Assembly: GCA_905147135.1 (NCBI GenBank) | Contig: LR990051.1 | Location: 15,405,115-15,469,114, forward strand | Length of the DNA stretch: 64,000 nt | Origin: Blastobasis lacticolella | Taxonomy: Eukaryota; Arthropoda; Insecta; Lepidoptera; Blastobasidae | Direction of reading: 5' to 3' | Shown: positions 33,141 through 43,735 of the stretch, in pieces | Layout: every line of letters starts with the position of its first letter | How positions within the stretch are numbered: position 1 is the first letter of the stretch | Program-made: the position numbers and the translations under genes | The notes under the pieces: model-generated | Told to the model about the DNA's origin: nothing | Database searches by the model: none | The model's input: only the letters and a program-made list of their open reading frames with translations

Positions 33141-33145
33141 AAATA

Positions 33146-33188
33146 AAAGGCTGGCCAATACCTTGGCCAAATGTATTGGCCAGCCTTT
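33146..33188. repeat. Perfect 15-bp hairpin with a nested GGCCAA motif
   Basis: The arms AAAGGCTGGCCAATA (33146-33160) and TATTGGCCAGCCTTT (33174-33188) are exact reverse complements around a 13-base loop. The loop itself contains TTGGCCAA. There is no T-run or gene context to call it a terminator. Confidence 0.85.
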
Positions 33189-33281
33189 ACTTGACTAAAA
33201 CTTAAAAAAGAAGAAATAAAAAACTTTTTATTTGTTTATATATATTTTTAATTTAGTATTAGCATTATTTAATTTATTTCC

Positions 33282-33805
33282 GTATGTATGTATGTATGTA
33301 ATCTCTTTATTGCATAAATTTATAACATTACAGGAAATATAAATACAGTTTATAATGCGAAGGCTTATCCCACAACGGGATTTCTTTCAGCTAACCTGTG
33401 ATAAGCTGAAAAGACCTTTGATGAGCGGTGAAGGCAATTAAGAGTATAAACAATGAACTGTAAAGAATATAACCCCATATATACATATGAGGACGTAAAT
33501 ATAGGCAGTCTATATACTAATCAAATACTAATATCAGTACATAAATTAACAATTACTAATATACATAATATAATAAATAAACCTATATAATATGACAACA
33601 GATATATAAACAAATAAAGCTCATTCATCAAGTTTTAAGAAAAAAATTCTTCACAAGATCCTTGAAGGAGCCAGGTGTGCGAGCGAGTTGAACATCTTCA
33701 GGTAGCACGTTCCACAAGCGAGTCGCATAAACCTTGAACGATCTCCCGTAACTAGCCAAATTATACGACGGAATAACCAGCTGAAGCTCTCCGTCATGTA
33801 AATAT
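33282..33805 (-). pseudogene. LINE 3' end (CR1-like), minus strand
   Basis: The minus strand from about 33780 encodes YNLASYGRSFKVYATRLWNV and LPEDVQLARTPGSFKDLVKN, ending at a stop near 33630, the C-terminus of a LINE polymerase. A 3' untranslated part follows, with ATGCAATAAAGAGATTACAT and then a tandem CATA tail (33282-33300). Truncated copies with tandem-repeat tails are typical of CR1-like LINEs. The catalytic core is missing. Confidence 0.75.
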
Positions 33806-34884
33806 TTCTTTTAAACATAATTAACCAATAAATAAGTTTGTAGTTTATTAATTTCTATATACCTATTCACTATTCCTATATTTTTGTTTACGTAACGAGC
33901 ATCCATGGGCATCCATTTCACTGTACCAGATGTGCTATTTTTCTATCTACACGTTAAGCGGCGGCTAATGAGAGCCAAATCGTCTAGAAAAATGTTGTAG
34001 GAGCCCTAACACTAAATGTGGAAAGCGTTGGTCTGGTTTTTCTATTCGACATGCGTATTTAACGATCGTTACCTCAAATCCTCGGATCACAGACTACCTC
34101 TATGTATATGTCAAAATCTTTGCCTCCGACGCTTGTGTAGGTAGGTATTGACTCGCCATAATTATAAGTCTATTTCGTATGATTTAAACGTTATGTTCTA
34201 TATAAATTGTAAAAACGCTTGTGTCGATTATGATTTATTATTAATGAATGTAAACACAGTAGGTAATCTAAAAAACTTCTCTAGTTCATATTTATCAGAA
34301 AATATACGATTACATCACGAGTCTTACTTTTATTTACTTAGGTCATTTTGTAATAATCAGAAATTACTATCTAGGTAGGTACCATTAACAGATTCATCAT
34401 CATTTTGCAATATATCAGAAATCACTACACCATTAACAGATTGGGTTTCCAGGCGCTTACGAGTTACGGACAGTGATGTATTTGACGGACTTACCGCTAA
34501 GCCAGCTTCATCACTGGCGCCGCAGTTTTCGTTAGCCTAAACATAAAGAGAAACTAGTGATTTATTGTACGTAAAAGCTGAATAACTGTATATTATGACC
34601 GATTAAAAAAATTATTTCGCCTATAAAGGCTTCATTATCAACGTATATGAGCTACATTTTTTTTAAATAATAAAGTTAGCTATTGCAGATAACCCCTTGT
34701 ATAAGAAAATGCCTATGCCGTATGTTGGAGTAATTTCCGAAACCCTGAACCGATTTCGAAAACTCTGTCACGTAACATTTTTTATCTGCACTCATTGCGT
34801 AATGTTCCAATTTCATATTCGAAAACAGTTGTTTAAGAATATGCTTTTTTCACGCCAATCTATAAAATTTTAAAATAGTTGTTT
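33806..34884. other. Spacer without recognised genes
   Basis: The frame at 34148-34378 has no recognisable motif. Near 34385-34440, CATTAACAGATT and ATCAGAAAT/CACTA repeat at short range. Nothing else was seen. Confidence 0.35.
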
Positions 34885-35007
34885 ATGCAACTGTCATATA
34901 AAAGGGGGTATTAAAACATGAGTGTCTGTTTATCATACGAGGCGTAGCCAAGTATGATAATAGTTTGACACGAGTGTTTTAATACCTAATTATATGCAGT
35001 TGCATAC
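34885..35007. repeat. Foldback element, about 55-bp arms
   Basis: GCAACTGTCATATAAAAGGG near 34887 and GGTATTAAAACATGAGTG pair with CACTCGTGTCAAAC-type sequence and TTATATGCAGTTGC on the right. The centre is CGAGGCGTAGCC. Confidence 0.7.
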
Positions 35008-35878
35008 ACTACTTTATCTACACTCATATTTTTATGTTAATATACGAGTATCGTACCTATAATTTTCTCAACTTTGCTGGAAGTAAGTTGCGAGTCAGTT
35101 CTGTTGTATCTACGCGTCGAGGATATCAAGCGGCGAGAAATTCACTTTACTACTTTCACATTTATCTATTATAATAGGAAAATTTGCTTAATATAAGAAA
35201 AAACATTTACAAACACAAATTACAACAATTAGAAGAAATATTCTGTTTAGCGGGAAAATAATGACACACAAATATAAACAGGAAAATTTAAATTTTGAAT
35301 TTGTCAAAGAAATTTAGGTATTCAGCCTACATTACGCCGTGTCTCGTGCCTTTTATAATATGACAATTGCATAAACTACTATTTCGTGTCAATAGAGAGG
35401 GACATAAATAGTCCCGTAAAATATTCGAATCCCGCGGGATAGTCGAATGATAGCAGAGTTTGGCAATGCATGCGGGTTACTTTGAAAATATTATCCACAG
35501 TGGAATTGAAGAAAAATCTGTAAAAAGAAAATTATCATTTCATTTTTTTAGATTATCATCGTTCGATAAATGTCGTAGGTAGTTAAATACTTGTAACCCG
35601 CTGTCTTGCTTGAATTGATTTTTATCCCACGGAATCCGCATACCTCCAAAAAACAAAAAAAGGATCGTGTCTTTCTCCATTGCTGCGTGTAATTACATCG
35701 TGTGAGGATTCTCGTAGGGTTCCTCCTCGCTTTGAGTTTTCCGGCTTAAAGTGTTACTGCTTTAGTTTGTTCGACTAATTGATACCTCACCTATGTACCT
35801 TAGTGGGACTCTCTAGCCTGGAGAAGCGTGGATGGCTACCGCTGATATATTGAGTTACGCATTGAAGGAGATTGAGGT
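35008..35878. other. Spacer without recognised genes
   Basis: A partial echo of the preceding foldback (TATGACAATTGCATAAACTA) lies near 35358. No gene was recognised. Confidence 0.35.
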
Positions 35879-35879
35879 G

Positions 35880-36240
35880 AGAGCCTCGGTGGCTGAGCGG
35901 TTATGGTGAACGAGGGTAAGCGAGAGGTACCGGGTTCGAATACCGCTGCGGCAATGTACCAATGACTCTTTTCTGAGTTATGTACATAAGTTAAACACTA
36001 ACCGATGCTCTTATAGTGAGGGAAAACATCAGGATGAAACCTACAAATTCAGGCATCGTGATAAAATCTTCACAGGCGACTGCATGTGTAAACATGATCC
36101 AATACGGACAGGCTCACTGGTAGCAGGGTCACGGAGGTCAGACGGCAGTCGCTCCTGTAATTACCTGATCTGGCAAATCCTTGATCATGGTCAAGGTGGA
36201 CCCTGGACACAACCGGGACATTAACGCCAAGATGATTATT
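35880..36240 (+). mobile_element. SINE-A full-length copy with a clear tRNA-like head
   Basis: The A-box-like GGTGGCTGAGCGG (35889) and B-box GGTTCGAATAC (35932) are well spaced. The body ACTCTTTTCTGAGTTATGTA, GGGAAAACATCAGGATGAAA and the CGCCAAGATGATTATT tail follow. It is the best reference for the family in this window. Confidence 0.85.
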
Positions 36241-38236
36241 ATTTTTAATTATGTGTGAGGTTATGTGTGAGGTTATTTGTGAGGTTTTAAGTAACGGCAT
36301 CGAGGAATAAATTAAATACCATGTGAAGAGTCTTCGATTCCACCTCTTTTTCCAAGCTTTTATTTAACTTGCAATGTTTTCTAACTATGTATGTTTGGAA
36401 CAAATCCTGCAAGTCCAATTTGACCCACTTCCCGGCGTTCTATTGAGCTGAAATATTGTTATAGCTATGTAGTTTGAATGATAATGCATTAATGTGGTAC
36501 CATGGAGATGGTTTGATGACGTAGTCGGAAGGTGGTCATAGAAACTATTAGATATGATAATTCTATCGTGTTTGGGCTATTTGTAATGGTATTGATGAAT
36601 ACTTTACACCTAGGTGACATTCAAGGTCTGATCATGACGATGGAAGGTGGTAATAGTACTGTATATCCTTGTGACATGCAATCAAAAGCTGTGTGATAAA
36701 TACTTTTCATTTGAGAACTTGTTATTAGGCTTATTCGTCACTTTTGAGTTATTGTAAATACACAGGACAGAAATATGAGGAGCAACAGGTTAGCGTGCTA
36801 TGGGCATATATTGCAAAGGATGAAGCAACAACAAGGAACAGGGAAGGAAGGATAATAAGGAAGATGAATGTGGATAGAAAGAAAATATTGATGGTGTGTA
36901 ATTGGCAACGTGTAGCAATAGGAGTGAGTACTGAGATGACGAATTAACGAGTAACAGGGTTAAATGAGAGAGAGATAGAGATATGTTATACCTAGTCGGA
37001 TGAGGGTAGGGAGATGATTTAATTCATTAGAATTTGATATGTTTACGTATACCCTCGCATTGTTTAGATTTAAGCTTACATATTGGGCCAGTTTCGATAA
37101 ACTATATGCTGCGAACGTTTGCTTCTCCCGACTTACTAGAATTCATTAGGGGCACATATTGCTACTTTTCCACACTACATTGTTTAAACATATAAAAAAG
37201 AGTATAAAAATGTGTCTATACATTGAATATATTAACTAACAATGATTTATGATTATGAAGAAATAGGAATAAAAGTAAGAATTTTTAAAATTGTTGTGTG
37301 TCTGTTTGTCCGTCTGTACCCCAGAGAAAAAGTAAAATTTTGCCAGTCTATAGAGCGGGCTGTGACAGTTTTTTCATACAAAAAATGCGTGCCAGGTCAG
37401 AGACAAAAAATAATGAAATCTTCTTCATTTTCTATCAGCAGCAAATAAAAAGGGCTGTCCACTCTGTCGATACTCTCTTTCGATGTATTGTTCTAAGCGA
37501 TATTATCGATATCGATGTAATTAGAATTATTCTTAATCACTTTTATTAATAGAAAGCTACATTATTTCCGAGTGACACAGGTCACTTTTATCCCGGGAAA
37601 GTTATAAGTTCCCGCGGGAATGTTGAATATTTACAGAGATCCGAACTGCGCGTTTGTGAAAGCCGCTGCCGGTTACTTATCCGTAGTAAGATACACCGCA
37701 GTTGTGGTTTTCGCCAACTATGCTGTAATTCTAGTTCAGTGATACGATGCATTTCATAATATAACAGCGCTTTTCGTCATTAAGTAGCATTCGACAGGTT
37801 TTGTCGAAAAAAAAGAATAATAAAAATCAAGTTACTTACAAATTTTAAAGCTCAACTATTATTACTTACCTACATCATTCCAATGCTGATCGATCTCCCC
37901 CAATAGTTTCACTCCTCGTGATCAATAGATATTTTTGGGTTACATCGACATTTGGAAAAAGCAGCGAACATATCACTATCACACGCCCGACTCAAATTAA
38001 TTTTACATATATTTTGGGATTTAATAGGTAATTATGATTTATCGATGTTTTAACACTATATTACAAAGCTTCTCGTAATATATAAGTGAAAAATTTACTG
38101 ACACCTCGAAATATAAAAAAAAAGCTAATAAAACAAGAATCTTTAACATATATTCAATACACACCTACACACATTCTACGAGCGATGACCAGCGACTTAT
38201 AATATATTTAAAAAGTAGCGGTCTAATGTACACACA
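36241..38236. other. Spacer with dispersed repeat fragments
   Basis: The stretch 37545-37625 is the reverse of the CCCGCGGGAA-type repeat at 8.1 kb. The frames at 36744-36947, 37242-37448 and 37298-37549 carry no known domain. Nothing else was seen. Confidence 0.4.
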
Positions 38237-38237
38237 T

Positions 38238-38418
38238 AAAATAAATAAATAAATAAATAAATATTCGTGGACAAATTCACACAGCGCCATCTAGCCCCAA
38301 ACTAAGCAAAGCTTGTGCTATGGGTGCTAGATAACTGATATACTACTTAAATTCTTTTAAATACATACTTATTATACATAGAACACCCAGACCCGTAACA
38401 GAAATTAAAATTAAACAA
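38238..38418 (-). mobile_element. SINE-B 3' part with ATTT tail, minus strand
   Basis: An AAAT tandem run (38240-38262) is followed by GTGGACAAATTCACACAGCG, then CATCTAGCCCCAAACTAAGC and CCAGACCCGTAACAG. The tRNA-like head is absent, consistent with 5' truncation. Confidence 0.8.
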
Positions 38419-39580
38419 AACAAAACATTCAACACAAATTATAAAATTATTTCACAAATAAATTGACTGATATCGTATCTAAATAGTTTATTTAGAAATT
38501 TGTGTTTGGTTTATCAGCTTGACAAGCAATTTGATTATCAAATACAATGACACGCTTTTCTATCTATGAGGGCCGCTCTACTTAACCGTGAAGGCAGCTA
38601 ACTTTCCAATATCTTTGGTCTGTACAATGTCCGTCTGCCGAATGGATTTTGATGAGGTTTTAACAGTTTGGTAGTTTGTGCTCCAACTTCAAATCTAGGC
38701 CATGTCTCATCTAATTCGGTTGGGTAGAACTAGAGATGCAGCTTGACCTCTCCGTAGTACTAGCTTTCATACATTATTCATTCATAATAGTCTCGGGAAA
38801 AAAAGATAAACTGCCCTAAAACGATTTCCACGTGGACGAAATAGCACGCAAAAGCTAGTACAGTATAAATCAGTAGCAAATCAAGTAGGTAATAACATAA
38901 AGTCCTAAACACGACAAAAATAAACAACTTGTCTAAACAGACCCGATGACTCAGAATAAATCGAGTTTAAACAACCAAATGTACAAGCAGCGGTCTAAGA
39001 GCAAATTGTTCCGACGCTGGCTGCAGCTAACAAATGTGTTTTAGAGATAGGTGGGGTAGGGATTGGTTTAAAACGTCGGGGAATGGGATTGCCGAGTGCG
39101 CGGTGAACACACGCTGACAAAGCTACGGCGAGTACTGGGAGCGCGGAAAGGTTAACAGAGCAAAAAAGGACTTTTGTTTACTACTACACGACGAATAAAG
39201 GGTTAGTGGTCATTCGTGGAAGTGAATTAGAGCGGTTTTGCATACGTCAGGTCTTTTTGCGGTTCTCCGGGCCGGTTTCCGGACCGATTGGCGGCTTGAT
39301 TTTGAATTTCAAACGCAAGCGATGAATCCATGATGCGTCTCAATTGTGAAAAGTGCTGTGAATGCGAGTTGGTCCGTGGCTTTTTTTACCATTTTATTAT
39401 CTGTATATTTCGCATGAGAACCATCTAGGAGTAACAATCAAATATCCCTCTACATGAACCATCGATAATACCATGGACGAAGGCGCATCGAAAGAAAGAT
39501 GTAGATAATTTGTATTATCCGAGGTTCTTACCGTGTACCTGTCGGTGTACCTGTACCTGTACATGTACCTGCTACTCATA
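38419..39580. other. Spacer without recognised genes
   Basis: The stretch 39000-39260 is somewhat GC-richer but non-coding. A GTACCTGT-type short repeat lies at 39533-39572. Confidence 0.35.
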
Positions 39581-39582
39581 AA

Positions 39583-39652
39583 CCATGGGCGGCGGTGATC
39601 ACTTACCATCAGGTGACTTGCTTGCTCGTATGATTCCCTCTTATATAAAAAA
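39583..39652 (+). mobile_element. LINE 3' tail fragment
   Basis: CATGGGCGGCGGTGATCACT, then ACCATCAGGTGACTTGCTTG and an A-run (39646-39652), resembles the end of the LINE copy at 5.43-5.49 kb (CCATCAGGTGGCCCGT then A8). Only the 3' tail remains. Confidence 0.5.
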
Positions 39653-40356
39653 ATTACTGGTAGTAACGGCTGGGCTAAAGATATATTATAAACTTGCGAC
39701 TTTCGTTTTCGCATGGTTTTTCTCAGCTTTTCTGTATTATAATATGCATGTATTAAACATACAAATTCTCAAACTAATGGTGCAAACTACATCAAAATCC
39801 ATTGCGTGGTTTTGTAAGAGTTTGCAGAAATATATACAGAGAGACAGACGCGATAAGCGACTTTATTTTATCGTATAAATAGATATAGAATAAGGTATAT
39901 ATGAAAACAAACCAAAAACTAAATTATTAATTAAATATGATGTGGTCGAAAATTTCACAAAATACGACGAGATACTGATAAAATATGATGAAATAACCCA
40001 GTAACATGTAAACAGTGGAGGGGATGTAATGTGTCATCCGTCGAGAAACTCATTTACTGTGTGGTATATTACGATAATAATACGCTTGTCTGCCATTTAC
40101 GCCGAGTAAATCCATTGTAAATATTCAGACGGGCTCATATGATATATTTCATCTTAACTGTGATTTTTTCATAAATGCCTTTAAAGTAGAAACCTTGTCA
40201 TCATAACTCAGTTTGAGCCTCTATCATATTATTACCATAGGAGGGTTTTAGCATAACCCTCACGCTTGACAGGCGTATTGAAGACCACAGTTAGAGATAA
40301 TGATCACAGTCTTGAAAGCACAGGGAGACCTATCTGATTTGCCTCTACATTAAGCC
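39653..40356. other. Spacer without recognised genes
   Basis: No domain, RNA or repeat signal was recognised. Confidence 0.35.
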
Positions 40357-40450
40357 CGGCTTGCACCAAATTCTCAAACGTGTTTAAGAATGACGTTTAA
40401 CGTTTTTTCAACAATCAACTAAAATGCTTTTAAGAATTTGGTGTAAGCCG
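40357..40450. repeat. Short foldback element, 21-bp arms
   Basis: CGGCTTGCACCAAATTCTCA near 40357 pairs with AAGAATTTGGTGTAAGCCG ending at 40450 with two mismatches. The total length is 94 bp. Confidence 0.7.
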
Positions 40451-40832
40451 CCGTACATGTGTGATGTATGTCATGTAACGTAATACTGTAATACGTGCAG
40501 TGTCAGGTAGCAGGAAGTTAAAAGGAGACCAAAAAAGCAGGGAGTGAGGTTCTTTACTTCCAGTCCAGAACTATATAAAGTATGCAGTAAGTTTAAAAAA
40601 ATACACAAGAAAATTGTCTAAAACACTAGTTTAAAGTTCAAACTCTAAAAATTTTTGTACACATAATAGTACTGGCAGAATCACAAGCACGTCGTGGACT
40701 TCGAAGGTAAAAGTCCAAAAAAATTACGAAGATATTCAGAGCTCATAATAGAAAAATTGAATTATGGTGTGCAAAAATTAGTTATGAAACTGGATGAGTT
40801 AAGTTTTACAGCAACACACATGTGCTTGTGAC

Positions 40833-40860
40833 TTATGACATCACTATTGTGATGTCATAA
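40833..40860. repeat. Perfect 12-bp hairpin
   Basis: TTATGACATCAC (40833-40844) and GTGATGTCATAA (40849-40860) are exact reverse complements around TATT. TGACATCA resembles a CRE/ATF-type site, but no gene neighbours it. Confidence 0.8.
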
Positions 40861-41465
40861 TAAATAATCTAAATGCTTTCCCGTTCTTTTTAGGATAACT
40901 TGAACAATACTCTTTTCTACCGAGAAATCTGACACGTCTACATTTACAGCGCCACCAAGCGAATAACATACACGTCCCCATATCGAACAGCGCCACCAAG
41001 CGGGAGAAAATTTGAGACAGACTGCCGAATTTTTTTTTGTAAATCATTTTAGAAGTATGCATTTCCTAATAAGACAAAAATAAAGTTCTGCTACAGTTAA
41101 ATAGGAATTTGTAGAAAATAGGAAGCTAAAAGGCTTTACCTACAACTAGGCAAGGAAGTACCGTTTCCGAAATACCAATATTTGCTCCCTAAAGTTTAAC
41201 ACACCGCGCCGGAAAGATACTGTTGAGTAAATTTATTGTTTGAGATACCTACGTAAACTTGGTTGATTAGTGGTTTCATAAACTTTAATTAACTTACTGA
41301 ACGGCTGTAATTACCTTCACCAAACAATTATATTATATTATATTATTATTTATATTCAGTTTTAAGACTTTCATGGTTAATCACTACATTTTCATCGCAC
41401 ATGTCATCGGGTTTATTCTGTTATCGAAGTGAGGGTAATCGTCGAATCCGAAAGAGGGTGGATAG
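40861..41465. other. Spacer without recognised genes
   Basis: CAGCGCCACCAAGCG occurs twice (about 40947 and 40987). No gene was recognised. Confidence 0.35.
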
Positions 41466-41467
41466 AT

Positions 41468-41865
41468 ATATTTGTCCTTAGCGAGCGGCCACACAGAAAA
41501 GATGCCCGGCGCCCGTTTCCTTTACTTTCATATAAAATGTTTAGAAACGTTGCGACACAAAACATACAGCAAAGACAGGGCGCGAACAGGGCGCGGACGC
41601 GTCGCAGACACGACTTAAAACATACAGAAAGGACGAGGCACGGGCGCGTCGCGGGCGAGACAGGGGGTGCGGGCGGGGCGCGGGAGCCGGGCCTCGCCCT
41701 CAGCGCTTGCTGTCCTTGTCTTGGCTAGGCTCTTGACTGGTCCACGACGACGGCGTCGTCCGTGCTCTGTTTTTTCTGTATATTTTAAGTCGCGTCCGCG
41801 TTCCGTCTGTGCCCCGTCCGCGACGTGTCTGCGTCTTTTCTGAGTGGCCGCTCGCTTAGGAGCGA
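41468..41865. mobile_element. GC-rich foldback element, about 400 bp
   Basis: The left terminus CTTAGCGAGCGGCCAC (41476-41491) pairs with GTGGCCGCTCGCTTAG (about 41844-41859), and pairing extends inward through CAGAAAAGA, GACTTAAAA and CATACAGAAA blocks. It is markedly more GC-rich than its surroundings. Overlapping open frames on both strands reflect the composition. Confidence 0.75.
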
Positions 41866-42200
41866 CTACACACAGTGGCACCAGTCTATTCGTGGCCATG
41901 AAGCATGCAACTGCGTCGAAATATCGAGGTAAAACAATACTAACCGTGGTAATAAACGATAACATGTGTGATGTAATTTTCATTTTATTTTTTATTAAAG
42001 TTTATAATACGATTACAGCAAAGATATTTATGTAAATGCATAGATTTCTTTTGATTAAATACACTATTTGAAACCAACGTCGACTTCGCAGATTTCGATA
42101 AAAACAATCAATTAGTTTGCGCAATAAATGTACAAATGCCCATATGAAAAAGGAAAAGAAAATTATTTCGAACCTAAACTAAAATTATAAACTTACTATG
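41866..42200. other. AT-rich spacer
   Basis: No recognisable feature. Confidence 0.35.
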
Positions 42201-42448
42201 TATGACGACCAGAGTGGTTTACTTGCTTAACACGCTGAGGTCAGCGGTCTCAGGCATAGGCAGAACTCTGCCACGCAGAGGTCCTGGGTTTGATTCCCGG
42301 CAAGTAGAAATTTAATTTCTATTACGGGTCTAGGTGTACAATGTAAATAGTTTATTAGTTATTTAACACTCATGACACAAGCTTTGCTTACTTTGGGGCT
42401 AGATGGCGGTGTGTGAATTTGACCAAACATATTTATTTATTTATTTAC
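42201..42448 (+). mobile_element. SINE-B full-length copy, plus strand
   Basis: The head includes AGAGTGGTTTACTTGC and GGGTTTGATTCCCGG, tRNA-like boxes. The body has ATTACGGGTCTAGG and GGGGCTAGATGGCGG, and the tail is ATTTATTTATTTATTT. Confidence 0.82.
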
Positions 42449-42466
42449 TATACTACAACTAGACTA

Positions 42467-42725
42467 TTGGCCGTGTGGTGTCCGGCAGAGTAGAATAGCA
42501 CCAATCCCTTACACTCATGGGTGTCGTATAAGGCGACTAATGATTTCGAGACAAAATATCAAAAGTCACCGTAGCCTGGAAAATGGGCAGGAGCATTTTC
42601 CATTTTTATATTTGAACACTGCGATCTCCAACCCACCTGCTAAGCGTGGAGATTATGGCAATAACCTCACCTTTCGTGGGAGAGGCCCTAAGTCCTGCAG
42701 TGGACTGTTACGGGCTGAAATGATG
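42467..42725 (+). mobile_element. SINE-C copy with 10-bp target duplication
   Basis: It starts TTGGCCGTGTGGTGTCCGG and ends GGGCTGAAATGATG. AACTAGACTA flanks it at 42457-42466 and 42726-42735. It lies 18 bp after the tail of a SINE-B copy. Confidence 0.88.
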
Positions 42726-42735
42726 AACTAGACTA

Positions 42736-43387
42736 AGTACTAAGATATATATTACACAATAGTTTATATTCCTGAATGCATCCTTTGTATCTTTGGGGAA
42801 TTTTTAAAAGTTTTCAGTAGCAACCTATAGTATGGTTGTCAATGTGTGCGTGTGTGACCGTTTACGTACAAACAGCATAGCGTGGTTTTGCGTGCGTCAG
42901 TATGTTGTTGGCAGGATTCTGTCTTTATTTCTTATTTAGTCTCAGACCTAACTTTCCCCCAGTTCGTAAACTCCCGTAAACTTTATCCAATTATACAAGA
43001 TCACAAGCCGCTTTCTTGTCAAGTAGCTTTAAATTATGGAAAGAGTTGTCGAAACCGCTTCAGTAATGTCCCAATTAGATAGGCACATACCTATTTAAAT
43101 ATTTCTATTCAACTTTCCTCGTGTCCTTTTTTATTGCTCTTAACTTTGAATTATCTAATAAAATAAAATGGAACCTATTCTGCTAACAGTACACCTTGTA
43201 CGATGGCTTTTAACTCGCATTCTGTGAAGGTTGGGAAACAATCGTAGCGAATCAAAGCATAATGTCAATACCTATTTCTTATTTTATTTTGTCAGGTTTT
43301 CCTCTCGAATTCTTTCGTACATCAACAATGTCTAACGGGTGTCATTGTAGGCGACTAGGATTTTCGTTATAAGTAAATAGACGAAAG
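42736..43387. other. Spacer without recognised genes
   Basis: No recognisable domain; the frame at 42882-43082 is unsupported. Confidence 0.35.
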
Positions 43388-43394
43388 TGTTTCT

Positions 43395-43728
43395 GCTGGT
43401 GCGTCGGTAACCGAGTGGTTACGGTATCTGACTCGTAACCGGGTTCGAATCCTCCTGCGGCCACATGGTACATGCCAATGACTTTTTTTGCGTTATGTAC
43501 ATTAGCTGATCACTAACCGAAGCTCTTATAGTAAGGGAAAACATCGTGATGAAACCTGCACATTCAGGTAACTGAATATGTAACCATGATCCAATCTGGT
43601 CAAGTTCCCCTTTCAGCAGATGGCAGTCGCTCCACTGTAATTACCTGATCTACCAAATCCTGGATCATGGTTAAGACGGACTCCGGGTCTTCTTTCATGA
43701 GAGCACAACCGGGACATTAACGCCAAGA
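43395..43728 (+). mobile_element. SINE-A full-length copy with 7-bp target duplication
   Basis: It begins GCTGGTGCGTCGGTAACCG, with A-box-like TAACCGAGTGG and B-box GGGTTCGAATCC (43440). It ends CATTAACGCCAAGA. TGTTTCT flanks it at 43388-43394 and 43729-43735. Confidence 0.85.
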
Positions 43729-43735
43729 TGTTTCT

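Noticed and set aside
33146..33188. Transcription terminator hairpin
   Set aside because: Bacterial-type terminators do not apply in a eukaryotic context, and there is no T-run.
41429..41983. Arginine-rich proteins on both strands
   Set aside because: Caused by the GC-rich foldback element; no domain and mirror-image composition on the two strands.
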